NCBI RefSeq assembly: GCF_947500405.1
Contig: NZ_CANMRY010000003.1
Coordinates: 186,001-250,000 of the forward strand
Direction: 5' to 3'
Origin: an uncultured Maribacter sp.
GTDB lineage: Bacteria > Bacteroidota > Bacteroidia > Flavobacteriales > Flavobacteriaceae
DNA: 64,000 bases
Shown here: positions 10,060 through 18,954 of the stretch, one piece after another
Numbering within the stretch: the first letter of the stretch is position 1
How the letters are laid out: each line of letters starts with the position of its first letter
Notes under the pieces: generated by a model
The model's input: only the letters and a program-made list of their open reading frames with translations
The model's database searches: none
What the model was told of the DNA's origin: nothing
Program-made: the position numbers and the translations under genes

Positions 10060-11400
10060 TTAATAGTGACATTTTCCACATTCCAAACCACCCATTTGAG
10101 CAGCAGTAAGCTTATCTACACCATATTTTTTTGAAAGTTCTGAATGTATTTTTTCATAATAAGCATTCCCTTCCACTTTAACATTAGTTTCTCTATGACA
10201 ATTTACACACCAACCCATTGTTAATGGCGCAAATTGCTCCATGACCTCCATCTCCTCCACAGGACCATGACATGTTTGACACTCCACCCCTGCCACACTT
10301 ACGTGCTGCGAGTGATTAAAATATGCAAAATCAGGAAGATTATGAATACGAACCCACTCCACAGGCTTACTTTCTCCTGTATATTTCTGAGACTCCTCAT
10401 CCCAACCTACAGCAGCATATAACTTCTTAATTTCTCCAGTGTAAAATTCATTTGTATACCCATTAGCTATATCCTCTGCAGATGGCCCTTCCGGATTACC
10501 TTTATACTCATAAATAGATTTATGGCAATTCATACAAACATTTAAGGCAGGAATACCCGAAGTCTTAGACACTCTTGCAGAAGAATGACAATACTTACAT
10601 TCTATCTTATTATCTCCTGCATGTACTTTATGAGAATAATGAATAGGCTGTATTGGAGCATAACCTTGATCAACACCCACTTGCATTAAATAACCATACA
10701 CAAAATAAGCCCCTCCTAACATCATTAAAATAACAGTCACTAAAACCAAAAATTGATTTTGAGCAAAAGCTTTCCAAATAGGTAATTTCTTTTTTGCATT
10801 TTCCTGTTCTAATTCTACACCATTTGCCTTAGCTATACGTTTTAATGTCTTATTAACTAAAAACAACATAACTACCAAAAGAGCAAACACAAAAACCAAG
10901 GCTCCTAATATTACATTATTAGAAATACTAGAAGATTGAGAACTTACCGCAGAAACAGCAGCGCCTGCAGCTGGAACAACTGGTGCAGCAGGAGCAGCAG
11001 CAGTATACGCTAAAATATTATCAATATCAGCATTTGAAAGTGTTGGAAAAGCTGTCATTGCAGCATTATTGTACTCTGCATAAATTTTATTAGCATAAGC
11101 ATCTCCAGACTTAATAACACCAGGACTATTTTTAATCCAAGCATAAAGCCACTCTCTATCTAACCCTTCGTCTTCAGACAAACGAGATTCCACTTTTTCC
11201 AAAGCAGGACCAGTCATTTTACGAGTTAAAGAATGACAAGCAGCACAATTTTGATTAAACAATGCCTTACCTTTTACAGCATCTCCTCCTGACACAGAAG
11301 CATCATCTTGAGCTAAAAGAGAAACAGAAAAAAATAGAAAGAATACAAAACTTACTCCTAATACTTTACAAATCTGATTGCGGTATGTAACCTTTTTCAT
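10060..11400 (-). CDS. actA: Alternative complex III multihaem cytochrome c ActA with an extra N-terminal cytochrome domain
   Basis: First gene of the operon, 446 residues. It begins with a signal/anchor (about 13-30). An N-terminal monohaem domain has CAACH at 52-56, followed by an Ala/Pro linker and a second membrane helix. The C-terminal domain has five more haem motifs (CKYCH, CMNCH, CQTCH, CVNCH, CGKCH). The five-haem part corresponds to the known pentahaem ActA; the sixth haem belongs to the fused class I cytochrome domain, which may act as a tethered electron carrier to the oxidase. This start has no in-frame competitor nearby. Confidence 0.94.
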   Translation of the reverse strand: MKKVTYRNQICKVLGVSFVFFLFFSVSLLAQDDASVSGGDAVKGKALFNQNCAACHSLTRKMTGPALEKVESRLSEDEGLDREWLYAWIKNSPGVIKSGDAYANKIYAEYNNAAMTAFPTLSNADIDNILAYTAAAPAAPVVPAAGAAVSAVSSQSSSISNNVILGALVFVFALLVVMLFLVNKTLKRIAKANGVELEQENAKKKLPIWKAFAQNQFLVLVTVILMMLGGAYFVYGYLMQVGVDQGYAPIQPIHYSHKVHAGDNKIECKYCHSSARVSKTSGIPALNVCMNCHKSIYEYKGNPEGPSAEDIANGYTNEFYTGEIKKLYAAVGWDEESQKYTGESKPVEWVRIHNLPDFAYFNHSQHVSVAGVECQTCHGPVEEMEVMEQFAPLTMGWCVNCHRETNVKVEGNAYYEKIHSELSKKYGVDKLTAAQMGGLECGKCHY

Positions 11401-11481
11401 ATATAGAATGTTTCAATCGGTATTTGGCACGATAATGGCTTTATCATTTTAAAGTAACCATATCTTCACCTAAATCGATGG

Positions 11482-11489
11482 CAAAAATA
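11482..11489 (-). promoter_or_regulatory. Candidate -7 element for the act-cox operon
   Basis: Read on the minus strand the sequence is TATTTTTG, matching the Bacteroidota TAnnTTTG consensus, 82 bases upstream of actA. No clear TTTG is found 19-20 bases further upstream, so the match is partial. Confidence 0.4.
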
Positions 11490-11588
11490 CAACATAGACT
11501 TTATTTTGAAAATGTTAAGGTATTTATAATTTGTAATTTATAACAATTCTAAATAATCAAAAAAAACACATAAATCATATTTAAAAAT

Positions 11589-11596
11589 TACTTTTG
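11589..11596 (+). promoter_or_regulatory. Candidate -7 element for the SPOR-domain gene
   Basis: TACTTTTG matches TAnnTTTG and lies 31 bases upstream of the ATG at 11628. A matching upstream TTTG is not evident. Confidence 0.45.
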
Positions 11597-11627
11597 TAAA
11601 GCTACTATTTACGCTAAACGAATCAAT

Positions 11628-12011
11628 ATGAAAACATTACTAACAATTATAGCTTTTACATCTATTACGATAGCTACATTTGGTCAAAACGGTCAAATAA
11701 CTATAACTCAAGATACTAAGATTACAGAGCTTCTTACTCTTTACAAATCGTCAAACTCTGATGCTAACTCTAGTTCTAATTACTATAGGATTCAAGTTGG
11801 TTTTGGAAACCACGCTAGAGCACAAAGGATAAAATCCAATGTTGAAGTAGACTTCCCAACCTTGTCTTCTAAAATAGATTTTGACTCCCCAACATACAGA
11901 GTAAGATTAGGTAGATTTAAATCTAAACTAGAAGCAGAAAGGAAATTCAAAGAGGTACGGAAAAAATATCCCGAAGCAATACTTTTAAAACCAAAAAAAT
12001 CGACCAAATAG
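11628..12011 (+). CDS. Exported SPOR-domain protein
   Basis: Small secreted protein of 127 residues. Residues 1-19 form a signal peptide (cleavage likely after TFG). A SPOR domain occupies about residues 48-122, recognised by YRIQVG at its start and VRLGRF in the second half. SPOR domains bind denuded peptidoglycan, often at division sites, so a periplasmic cell-wall role is likely. It stands alone, divergent from actA and convergent with infB. Its last codons and stop overlap the shared terminator: the TAG stop begins in the hairpin loop. Confidence 0.85.
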   Translation: MKTLLTIIAFTSITIATFGQNGQITITQDTKITELLTLYKSSNSDANSSSNYYRIQVGFGNHARAQRIKSNVEVDFPTLSSKIDFDSPTYRVRLGRFKSKLEAERKFKEVRKKYPEAILLKPKKSTK

Positions 12012-12022
12012 GTCGATTTTTT
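11994..12022. terminator. Bidirectional terminator shared by the SPOR gene and infB
   Basis: Perfect 12-base stem (11994-12005 with 12011-12022) and a 5-base AAATA loop. A run of T follows on the plus strand, and the A-run on the left serves as a T-run on the minus strand. The SPOR stop codon spans 12009-12011. Confidence 0.85.
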
Positions 12023-12047
12023 TTTATTCTCTTGCATTTTAAACTAC

Positions 12048-14870
12048 TTATTTAAGCTTTTTCTTAACTGCTACTTCTTGGAAAGCTTCTACTATATCTC
12101 CTTCTTTTATATCATTATAGTTTTTAATTTGAAGACCACAATCATACCCTTTAGCAACTTCTTTAACATCATCTTTAAATCGCTTTAAAGAAGCAAACTC
12201 TCCAGTATAAATTACTACACTATCTCTAATTAACCTAATACTAGAGTTTCTAAATATCTTACCTGTTGTAACCATACAACCAGCAATTGTTCCAATCTTA
12301 GAAATCTTAAAGGTTTCACGAATCTCTGCTGTTCCTGTAATTTCTTCTTTCATCTCTGGAGACAACATTCCTTCCATTGCATCTTTAAGATCATTGATAG
12401 CATCATAAATGATTGAATACATTCTGATATCTATTTCTTCTTTTTCTGCAACTTGCCTAGCATTACCCATTGGACGGACATTAAATCCTATTATAACGGC
12501 ATCTGATGCTGATGCAAGCAACACATCTGATTCTGTTATTGGACCAACTCCTTTATGAATTATATTTACTTGTATTTCATCAGTAGATAATTTCTGGAAA
12601 GAATCTGTTAGAGCTTCTACAGAACCATCCACATCACCCTTAAGGATAATATTAAGCTCTTTAAAGTCTCCAAGTGCAATTCTTCGACCAATTTCATCTA
12701 ATGTAATATGTCTTTGTGTTCTTACAGACTGCTCTCTTTGCAACTGAGAACGTCTTGTAGCTATTTGTTTAGCTTCACGCTCATCTTCTAAAACATTAAA
12801 TTTATCCCCTGCCTGAGGAGCTCCATCTAAACCAAGAATAGATATTGGAGTTGAAGGACCAGCTGTCTTAATACTATTCCCTCTTTCATCATGCATTGCT
12901 TTTATTTTACCACTAGTGGTACCCGCTAATACATAATCTCCAATTTTTAAAGTTCCCGTCTGCACTAGAATAGTAGATACATACCCCTTTCCTTTATCCA
13001 GAAAAGCTTCTACAACAGTACCATTTGCCAACTTCTTAGGATTCGCTTGTAATTCTAACAACTCCGCTTCTAATAATACTTTTTCTAAAAGTTCTTTTAC
13101 TCCAGTACCCGTTTTAGCAGAAATATCATGAGATTGTATTTTACCTCCCCAATCTTCTACTAATAAATTCATCTGCGCAAGACCTTCTTTAATCTTATCT
13201 GGATTGGCCGTTGGCCTATCTATCTTATTTATCGCAAAAACTATTGGCACACCAGCAGCTTGCGCGTGACTAATTGCTTCTTTAGTTTGCGGCATTATAT
13301 CATCATCTGCAGCAACAACAATAATAGCTATATCTGTTACTTGAGCTCCTCTAGCACGCATTGCTGTAAAGGCCTCGTGACCAGGAGTATCCAAGAACGC
13401 TATTTTTTGACCGTTCTCCAAACTAACACCATAGGCACCTATATGCTGGGTGATACCTCCACTTTCTCCTGCAATTACATTTTCCTTACGAATATAATCC
13501 AATAACGAAGTTTTACCGTGATCCACATGTCCCATTACCGTAACAATAGGAGCCCTTGCTTCTAAATCTTCAGGAGCATCCACCTCTTCAACAATACTTT
13601 CTTCAATGTCCGCAGTTATAAACTCTACTTCATAACCAAACTCATCAGCAACAATAGATAATGTTTCTGCGTCTAATCTTTGATTCATGGTAACCATCAT
13701 ACCCAAAGACATACATGCAGAAATAATTTCTGTTGTACTAACTTCCATCATAGTTGCAACTTCACTAGCCGTAACAAACTCTGTTACTTTTAATACTTTA
13801 CTTTCCTGTTCTTGTTTTTCAAGATCCTTCTCTGTTTGTTGACGGTGTTGATCCCTTTTATCTCTTCTATACTTAGCACCTTTACCTTTTTTAGACTTCC
13901 CTTGTAGTTTCTCTAAGGTTTCACGCACTTGTTTTTGAACATCCTCCTCTGTAGGCTCCACTTTAGCAACAGGTGTAAAACGCTTACCACCTTTGTTATT
14001 ATTACCTCTTGGCCCCGCTCCTCTAGTTCCTGGTCTTGCCGGACCTCTATTGTTAGACCCTGCCCCACCAGAATTATTACTTACAATTCTCCTTCTTCTC
14101 TTTTTCTTATCTCCTCCCGCATTAGAATCTTTAGTATCCTCTTTCTTTTTCTTTGGTTTTTGAAATTTGGATAAATCTATTTTATCACCAGTAATTTTTG
14201 GTCCACTAAGTTTTTTATACTGCGTGGTTATCTTCTCATTCTCTGGGGATGCAGCTTCTTCTGTTGCCGTTTCTTTATCTTCTACCTCAGGAGTAACCGC
14301 TCCCTTCACTTCTTCTTTCTTTGTCTGAGATTTTTCCTCATCTTTTAAGACCTCAACAGGCTTAACCTCTTCTTTTACTTCAACCTTAATTTCAGCAGCT
14401 TCAACATTTTTCTCTACTACTGGCTCTTCCTTTACTGGAGCCTCTGGTTGTTTTTCTGGAGTCGATTTTTCTTCAACAGGCTCAACTTTTTCTACTTTCT
14501 TTTTTGGGCTTAAATCTATCTTACCAACAGTTTTAGGTCCCGAAAGCTCTACTTTAGCTTTTATGATACGCTCTGAAGCATTTCTCTTTTCCCTAACAAG
14601 TCTTCTTTCCTCTTGCTCTTGTTCTAACTGAACACGAATTGCCTCTTTCTCTTTCCTTTTCTCTTCTCCTACTTCCTTAGACGCAACTTTTTTACTCATA
14701 TCCGTCTGGAACTCATCCAGAAGGACTTGATAAACTTCATCAGAAATTTTAGTAGTAGGCCTTGCTTCTATAGAGTGCCCCTTAGAACTAAGGTGATCTA
14801 CCGCCCTATCTAATGAAATATTAAGTTCACGAAGAACTTTATTAAGTCTTATTTTTGCATTATCTGCCAT
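12048..14870 (-). CDS. infB: Translation initiation factor IF-2
   Basis: GTPase that places initiator tRNA on the 30S subunit. It has 940 residues. An N-terminal IF2_N-like segment (1-60) is followed by a long low-complexity region rich in Glu, Lys, Val and Pro and then Gly/Arg (about 65-340). The G domain has GHVDHGKTS near 447, DTPGHEAF and NKID, and domains II-IV end with a conserved C-terminus ([12 protein letters not shown]). The length is within the range for Bacteroidota IF-2, which have long N-termini. It is the third gene of rimP-nusA-infB, 42 bases from nusA, an order conserved across bacteria. Confidence 0.98.
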   Translation of the reverse strand: MADNAKIRLNKVLRELNISLDRAVDHLSSKGHSIEARPTTKISDEVYQVLLDEFQTDMSKKVASKEVGEEKRKEKEAIRVQLEQEQEERRLVREKRNASERIIKAKVELSGPKTVGKIDLSPKKKVEKVEPVEEKSTPEKQPEAPVKEEPVVEKNVEAAEIKVEVKEEVKPVEVLKDEEKSQTKKEEVKGAVTPEVEDKETATEEAASPENEKITTQYKKLSGPKITGDKIDLSKFQKPKKKKEDTKDSNAGGDKKKRRRRIVSNNSGGAGSNNRGPARPGTRGAGPRGNNNKGGKRFTPVAKVEPTEEDVQKQVRETLEKLQGKSKKGKGAKYRRDKRDQHRQQTEKDLEKQEQESKVLKVTEFVTASEVATMMEVSTTEIISACMSLGMMVTMNQRLDAETLSIVADEFGYEVEFITADIEESIVEEVDAPEDLEARAPIVTVMGHVDHGKTSLLDYIRKENVIAGESGGITQHIGAYGVSLENGQKIAFLDTPGHEAFTAMRARGAQVTDIAIIVVAADDDIMPQTKEAISHAQAAGVPIVFAINKIDRPTANPDKIKEGLAQMNLLVEDWGGKIQSHDISAKTGTGVKELLEKVLLEAELLELQANPKKLANGTVVEAFLDKGKGYVSTILVQTGTLKIGDYVLAGTTSGKIKAMHDERGNSIKTAGPSTPISILGLDGAPQAGDKFNVLEDEREAKQIATRRSQLQREQSVRTQRHITLDEIGRRIALGDFKELNIILKGDVDGSVEALTDSFQKLSTDEIQVNIIHKGVGPITESDVLLASASDAVIIGFNVRPMGNARQVAEKEEIDIRMYSIIYDAINDLKDAMEGMLSPEMKEEITGTAEIRETFKISKIGTIAGCMVTTGKIFRNSSIRLIRDSVVIYTGEFASLKRFKDDVKEVAKGYDCGLQIKNYNDIKEGDIVEAFQEVAVKKKLK

Positions 14871-14912
14871 AAATACTGATTGCCGTTCTTAAAAATTACT
14901 GCTAATATATAG

Positions 14913-16145
14913 TTAATCTTCTAATTCTTCTTTTAGAATACGAACAACTTCTACAATTGTTTCTTCTTCTAAATCGGTTCTTTTTACCAAATCATTAACA
15001 TCCTGCTCTAAAACACTTCTTGCAGTGTCCATTCCAATCTTCTTGAATTCTTCAATAATCCAAGCATCTATCTCATCAGAAAACTCTGTTAATTCTACAT
15101 CTTCCTCCACTCCTTCACGGAACACATCTATCTCATAACCAGTTAATTGACCAGCCAATCTAATATTATGACCACCTCTACCAATTGCCTTTGAAACCTC
15201 TTCTGGTCTTAAGTAAACTTGAGCTGTCATTTTCTCATCATCTAACTTAACAGAAGAGACTCTTGCAGGACTTAACGCTCTTGTAACTAATAATTGGGGA
15301 TTTGTTGTAAAATTAATAACATCTATATTCTCGTTACCCAATTCTCTAACAATTCCATGAATACGAGAACCTTTCATACCCACACAAGCTCCTACAGGAT
15401 CTATACGATCATCATAAGAATCTACAGCAACTTTTGCTTTTTCTCCAGGAATACGAACTGCTTTTTTAACCGTTATTAAACCATCAAAAACTTCTGGTAT
15501 TTCTTGGAAAAATAATTGCTCTAAAAACTTAGGAGAAGTTCTAGACATTATTATGGTTGGTTTACTACCTTTTAATTCTACACTTTCTATAATACCTCTT
15601 ACATTATCTCCTTTACGAAAGAAGTCTGAAGGTATTTGCCTGTCTTTTGGTAAAATTATTTCATTCCCTTCATCATCTAACATAATAATTGCCTTATGTC
15701 TAATATGATGTACTTCTGCAGTATATATTTCGCCTTCTAAATCTTTAAATTGCTTATATATAGTAGTATTATCGTGCTCATGGATTTTAGAAATAAGATT
15801 TTGACGTAATGCTAAAATTGCTCTTCTTCCTAAATCTATTAACTTTACCTCTTCAGATACATCTTCTCCAACTTCAAAATCTGGTTCAATCTTACGAGCT
15901 TCCGCTAAAGATATTTCTTCATTAGGCTCTTCTACCTCACCATCTTCAACTACGATTCTATTTCTCCAAATTTCTAAATCTCCTTTATCTGGATTTATAA
16001 TAATATCAAAGTTATCATCCGAACCGAATTTCTTTTTTAGAGCATTTCTAAAAACATCCTCTAAAATCGCCATTAGCGTTACTCGGTCTATAAATTTGTC
16101 ATCTTTAAATTCCGAGAAAGATTCAATCAGCGCAATATTTTCCAT
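14913..16145 (-). CDS. nusA: Transcription elongation/termination factor NusA
   Basis: Binds RNA polymerase and nascent RNA to modulate pausing, termination and antitermination. At 410 residues it has the N-terminal polymerase-binding domain, an S1 domain (around 130-200) and two KH domains (VGACVGMKGSRI near 250 and KAIGRGGHNIRLA near 320). It lacks the C-terminal acidic repeats of the E. coli protein, as is normal outside gammaproteobacteria. It follows rimP by 13 bases. NusA acts on termination, so the hairpin in this operon's leader could be its own target; that is inference. Confidence 0.97.
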   Translation of the reverse strand: MENIALIESFSEFKDDKFIDRVTLMAILEDVFRNALKKKFGSDDNFDIIINPDKGDLEIWRNRIVVEDGEVEEPNEEISLAEARKIEPDFEVGEDVSEEVKLIDLGRRAILALRQNLISKIHEHDNTTIYKQFKDLEGEIYTAEVHHIRHKAIIMLDDEGNEIILPKDRQIPSDFFRKGDNVRGIIESVELKGSKPTIIMSRTSPKFLEQLFFQEIPEVFDGLITVKKAVRIPGEKAKVAVDSYDDRIDPVGACVGMKGSRIHGIVRELGNENIDVINFTTNPQLLVTRALSPARVSSVKLDDEKMTAQVYLRPEEVSKAIGRGGHNIRLAGQLTGYEIDVFREGVEEDVELTEFSDEIDAWIIEEFKKIGMDTARSVLEQDVNDLVKRTDLEEETIVEVVRILKEELED

Positions 16146-16158
16146 TTTTACTTATCTA

Positions 16159-16620
16159 TTAAAATTTTAATACAACTTTTGCCTTCTTAATTTCAGAAAA
16201 AGGAATTTCCTTTTTTTTCTGAACTGTAACTTTACCCTTACCAATAGGCTTAGGTTCTCTTGCTTTCCATTCTAGCGTAATAGACTCGTCATTTGCAACA
16301 GTCAAATTACCCTCATAAGAAGAGTTTTCGGTTTCTACCTCTACTTTTCTTCCTATATTTTTTTTATACTGCCTAGGCATAACCAATGGAGAAGCTGCTC
16401 CTGCCGAAGCTACTTCTAAAGAGAAATCTTCTTCTTCTCTATCTAAATTATGCTCAATTGCTCTACTTACTCTTACACAATCCTTAACTGTAACTCCGTT
16501 ATCTCCATCAATAACCACGTTAATTTTATTATCTAATGTAATTGCTAAATCTATCAAAAAAATAGACTCATCTTCTTGCAAAGCAACCTCTAACAACTCT
16601 TTAACCCTATGTTTAAGCAT
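16159..16620 (-). CDS. rimP: Ribosome maturation factor RimP
   Basis: Assists 30S subunit assembly. I take the ATG at 16620 ([14 protein letters not shown]), giving 153 residues. A longer reading begins at TTG 16647 but would start in the loop region of a hairpin, so I reject it. Seen: an N-terminal alpha/beta domain with [12 protein letters not shown] near residues 75-86, equivalent to the family's SPG motif region, then an SH3-like C-terminal domain. It is first in the rimP-nusA-infB operon. Confidence 0.93.
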   Translation of the reverse strand: MLKHRVKELLEVALQEDESIFLIDLAITLDNKINVVIDGDNGVTVKDCVRVSRAIEHNLDREEEDFSLEVASAGAASPLVMPRQYKKNIGRKVEVETENSSYEGNLTVANDESITLEWKAREPKPIGKGKVTVQKKKEIPFSEIKKAKVVLKF

Positions 16621-16637
16621 AATTTTAAGTAATAAAA

Positions 16638-16658
16638 GAGGGGACAAAATGTCCCCTC
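16638..16658 (-). promoter_or_regulatory. Terminator-like hairpin in the rimP-nusA-infB leader
   Basis: Nine-base perfect stem (16638-16646 with 16650-16658) and a three-base loop, followed on the minus strand by TTTTATTACTT. It sits 17 bases upstream of the rimP ATG and downstream of the candidate promoter, so it lies inside the leader and not at the end of any gene. This is the geometry of an attenuator. The upstream divergent gene reads the other way, so this is not a read-through stop for it. Confidence 0.6.
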
Positions 16659-16686
16659 ATGAATACTTTATATCCTTTCAGTTTTG

Positions 16687-16694
16687 CAAATATA
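16687..16694 (-). promoter_or_regulatory. Candidate -7 element for rimP-nusA-infB
   Basis: The minus strand reads TATATTTG, an exact TAnnTTTG. It is about 30 bases upstream of the leader hairpin. No TTTG is seen at the -33 position. Confidence 0.5.
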
Positions 16695-16842
16695 CAAATA
16701 ATTTTATTTTCTTACACATGCTTAAGGCACTAAATTAACACCCTAAAAACAAGATAACTAGTAAAATACTATAATCTATTGTTATTTATTTTAAAATTAC
16801 AATTTAGAAATACTACTTTTAAACCAACATTAACCAACTATA

Positions 16843-18165
16843 ATGGAAATATTTTCTTCATACAACCTAATTATAGGAGCCTCTCTTATTGTAGTTCTTT
16901 CTTTTTGGTTTAACGGAATTTCTAAAAAAACCAATATCCCATCTGTACTTATGTTAATTGTACTTGGGATTATTTTACAATACGCCCTAAAATCTTTTAT
17001 GCCCAATCTACCAAATTTTGATGGCGCATTAGAACTCCTAGGAATTATAGGGCTTATTATGATTGTTCTAGAAGCCGCATTAGAATTAGAACTTAAAAAA
17101 AGTAAAATAATACCCATACTAAAAGCTACCGCCATTGCTTTACTAGGATTAATAGGCTCTGCATGGGTAGCAGCACTAATACTACATTATTTTATTGAAG
17201 ACATGAGTATTCAGTCTGCTTGGCTTTACGCCACGCCACTATCCATACTTTCTAGTGCCATAATTATACCTAGTGTTAGCGGACTATCTGAACACAAGAA
17301 AGAATTTCATATTTACGAGAGTACATTCTCTGATATTATGGGCATAATGATGTTTTATTTCTTAATTGGAGGCTTAAATCCTTCCGAGGGTACTGGTGTT
17401 ACAGCATTTGCAGGAAACATTGCTTTAACTATTAGCATTGCGCTTATAGCTAGTTACGCGATAATCCTTGTTTTTCAACGCATAAAAAGTCAAGCTAAAC
17501 AATTTTTATTGATAGCAGTACTACTACTTCTTTACGCCATTGGAAAAAAAATGCACTTATCTTCTCTAATTATAATATTAATCTTTGGATTAGTTATTGC
17601 TAATGTAAAATTGTTTTTTCCTGGTAAAACAAAAGTATTTCTAGAAAGCGAGAGAATTCATCAAATTTACCACGAACTCCATATCATAACCCTAGAAACG
17701 GCATTCATTGTTCGCACATTTTTCTTTGTAATATTTGGAATAACAATTGTCCTATCCTCATTATTTAACCTTACCGTAGTATTTGTAAGTTTATTAATTA
17801 TAGTGTCTATATATATTATCCGATTTATAATTCTGAAACTATTTTTAGGGAAAGACATAACTCCTCAACTTTTTATTGCTCCTAGAGGTCTTATTACCGT
17901 TCTCTTATTTTACAATATACCCAAAGAAGCCCAAGTAGCAACTTTTGAATCTGGAATTTTACTTTTTGTAATAATTGCAACTAGCTTAGTTATGACCTGG
18001 GCAATGATTAAAGACAAACGTAAAATGAATACGCTTTTAGATGAGATAGATGAAGAAGTTATGGAGAGAAATGAAGCTGAAGACATACTAAACAATACAG
18101 ATGACCATGAAATTGAAAACATGGAACCCCAAGACAATACACTTAAAGCCTCAAAAGGAGAATAA
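16843..18165 (+). CDS. Cation:proton antiporter, CPA1/NhaP-like membrane protein
   Basis: Polytopic inner-membrane protein of 440 residues with about 12 hydrophobic segments, ending in an acidic cytoplasmic tail (residues 390-440, rich in Glu and Asp). The family exchanges Na+ or K+ for protons to control pH and salt. A helix with acidic residues (MIVLEAALELEL near 75-86) and PRGLITVLLFY near 347 fit sodium/hydrogen exchanger-type antiporters. It is divergent from rimP and 12 bases ahead of the RNA methyltransferase gene, so the two are probably cotranscribed. Ion specificity cannot be read from the sequence. Confidence 0.8.
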   Translation: MEIFSSYNLIIGASLIVVLSFWFNGISKKTNIPSVLMLIVLGIILQYALKSFMPNLPNFDGALELLGIIGLIMIVLEAALELELKKSKIIPILKATAIALLGLIGSAWVAALILHYFIEDMSIQSAWLYATPLSILSSAIIIPSVSGLSEHKKEFHIYESTFSDIMGIMMFYFLIGGLNPSEGTGVTAFAGNIALTISIALIASYAIILVFQRIKSQAKQFLLIAVLLLLYAIGKKMHLSSLIIILIFGLVIANVKLFFPGKTKVFLESERIHQIYHELHIITLETAFIVRTFFFVIFGITIVLSSLFNLTVVFVSLLIIVSIYIIRFIILKLFLGKDITPQLFIAPRGLITVLLFYNIPKEAQVATFESGILLFVIIATSLVMTWAMIKDKRKMNTLLDEIDEEVMERNEAEDILNNTDDHEIENMEPQDNTLKASKGE

Positions 18166-18177
18166 CCCCTATAAAAA

Positions 18178-18639
18178 ATGCAACCAGATAATTTTACAAC
18201 GACCTTTTTTGGAATAGGCATTCAAAACGGAAAAACACCTGAAAACTTAGGGGTTTTATGGCGTACCGCTCAAAATTTAGGAGCTAGTTTTATTTTTACT
18301 ATCGGAAAAAGATATGCTAATCAAGCCTGCGATACCCATAATGCAGTAAAATCACTCCCTTACTACCATTACAAAGATTTTGATGATTTTTTTGAACACT
18401 TACCAAAAGGAGTACGCATTGTTGGCGTAGAAAAAACCAAAAATGCAGTAAACCTAGAAACCTTTTCTCATCCCAAACGTTGTGTATACTTACTAGGTGC
18501 AGAAGACAATGGACTAACAATTGAAGCCATGGAACGTTGCCATTTTCTAGTTCAATTTGATTCTGAATTTAGCTTAAATGTAGCTGTAGCAGGAAGCATA
18601 GTACTCTATGACAGAAGCAGAAACAAACCTATGCAATAA
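18178..18639 (+). CDS. SpoU/TrmH-family RNA 2'-O-methyltransferase
   Basis: SPOUT-class methyltransferase of 153 residues, the size of a bare catalytic domain. Conserved motifs seen are the N-terminal NLGVLWRTAQNLG (motif 1), LLGAEDNGL near residue 103, and SLNVAVAGSIVLYDR near 136, which forms the knotted AdoMet site. The TrmL-like compact length suggests a tRNA wobble-position or other small RNA target, but SpoU substrates cannot be told from motifs alone. It lies 12 bases behind the antiporter gene. Confidence 0.85.
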   Translation: MQPDNFTTTFFGIGIQNGKTPENLGVLWRTAQNLGASFIFTIGKRYANQACDTHNAVKSLPYYHYKDFDDFFEHLPKGVRIVGVEKTKNAVNLETFSHPKRCVYLLGAEDNGLTIEAMERCHFLVQFDSEFSLNVAVAGSIVLYDRSRNKPMQ

Positions 18640-18673
18640 AAATCACGCAAAAAAGCATCTATATAAAAAACAA

Positions 18674-18702
18674 AAATCCTAACATCTAGGATGCTAGGAT
18701 TT
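18674..18702 (-). terminator. Terminator behind tRNA-Gln
   Basis: Outer 8-base stem (18674-18681 with 18695-18702) plus an inner CATC/GATG pairing. On the minus strand it is followed by TTTTTGTTTTTT, so it terminates the tRNA transcript. It may weakly serve the methyltransferase gene from the other side. Confidence 0.65.
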
Positions 18703-18717
18703 AAACTTAAACTTTAG

Positions 18718-18789
18718 TTGGCCCACAAGGACTCGAACCTTGAATGACGGTACCAAAAACCGGAGTGTTGCCAATTACACCATGGGCCA
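18718..18789 (-). tRNA. tRNA-Gln (anticodon TTG)
   Basis: Folds as a 72-base cloverleaf with acceptor TGGCCCA pairing TGGGCCA, discriminator A, a three-pair D stem, an anticodon loop TTTTGGT reading TTG, and T loop GTTCGAGTC. No CCA is encoded. One C-T mismatch is seen at the foot of the anticodon stem. It lies between the methyltransferase gene and the DUF2723 gene, on the opposite strand from both. Confidence 0.95.
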
Positions 18790-18954
18790 ATAATCATTAA
18801 GAGCGTGCAAATTTAAAACAAACTTTCATTTGCACAAGCATTTTTTAAATAATAATTTAAAAAATACGTAAAAAGCCTGTTAAGGTTTATAAAAATTATT
18901 CCTTTGTATCTATATTAATTAGTAAATTCGCCATCAGGTAAAACTTCGAATTAC

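Noticed and set aside
16621..16647. Longer rimP reading frame starting at TTG 16647
   Set aside because: The extra nine codons run through a strong hairpin, and the internal ATG 16620 gives the standard N-terminus.
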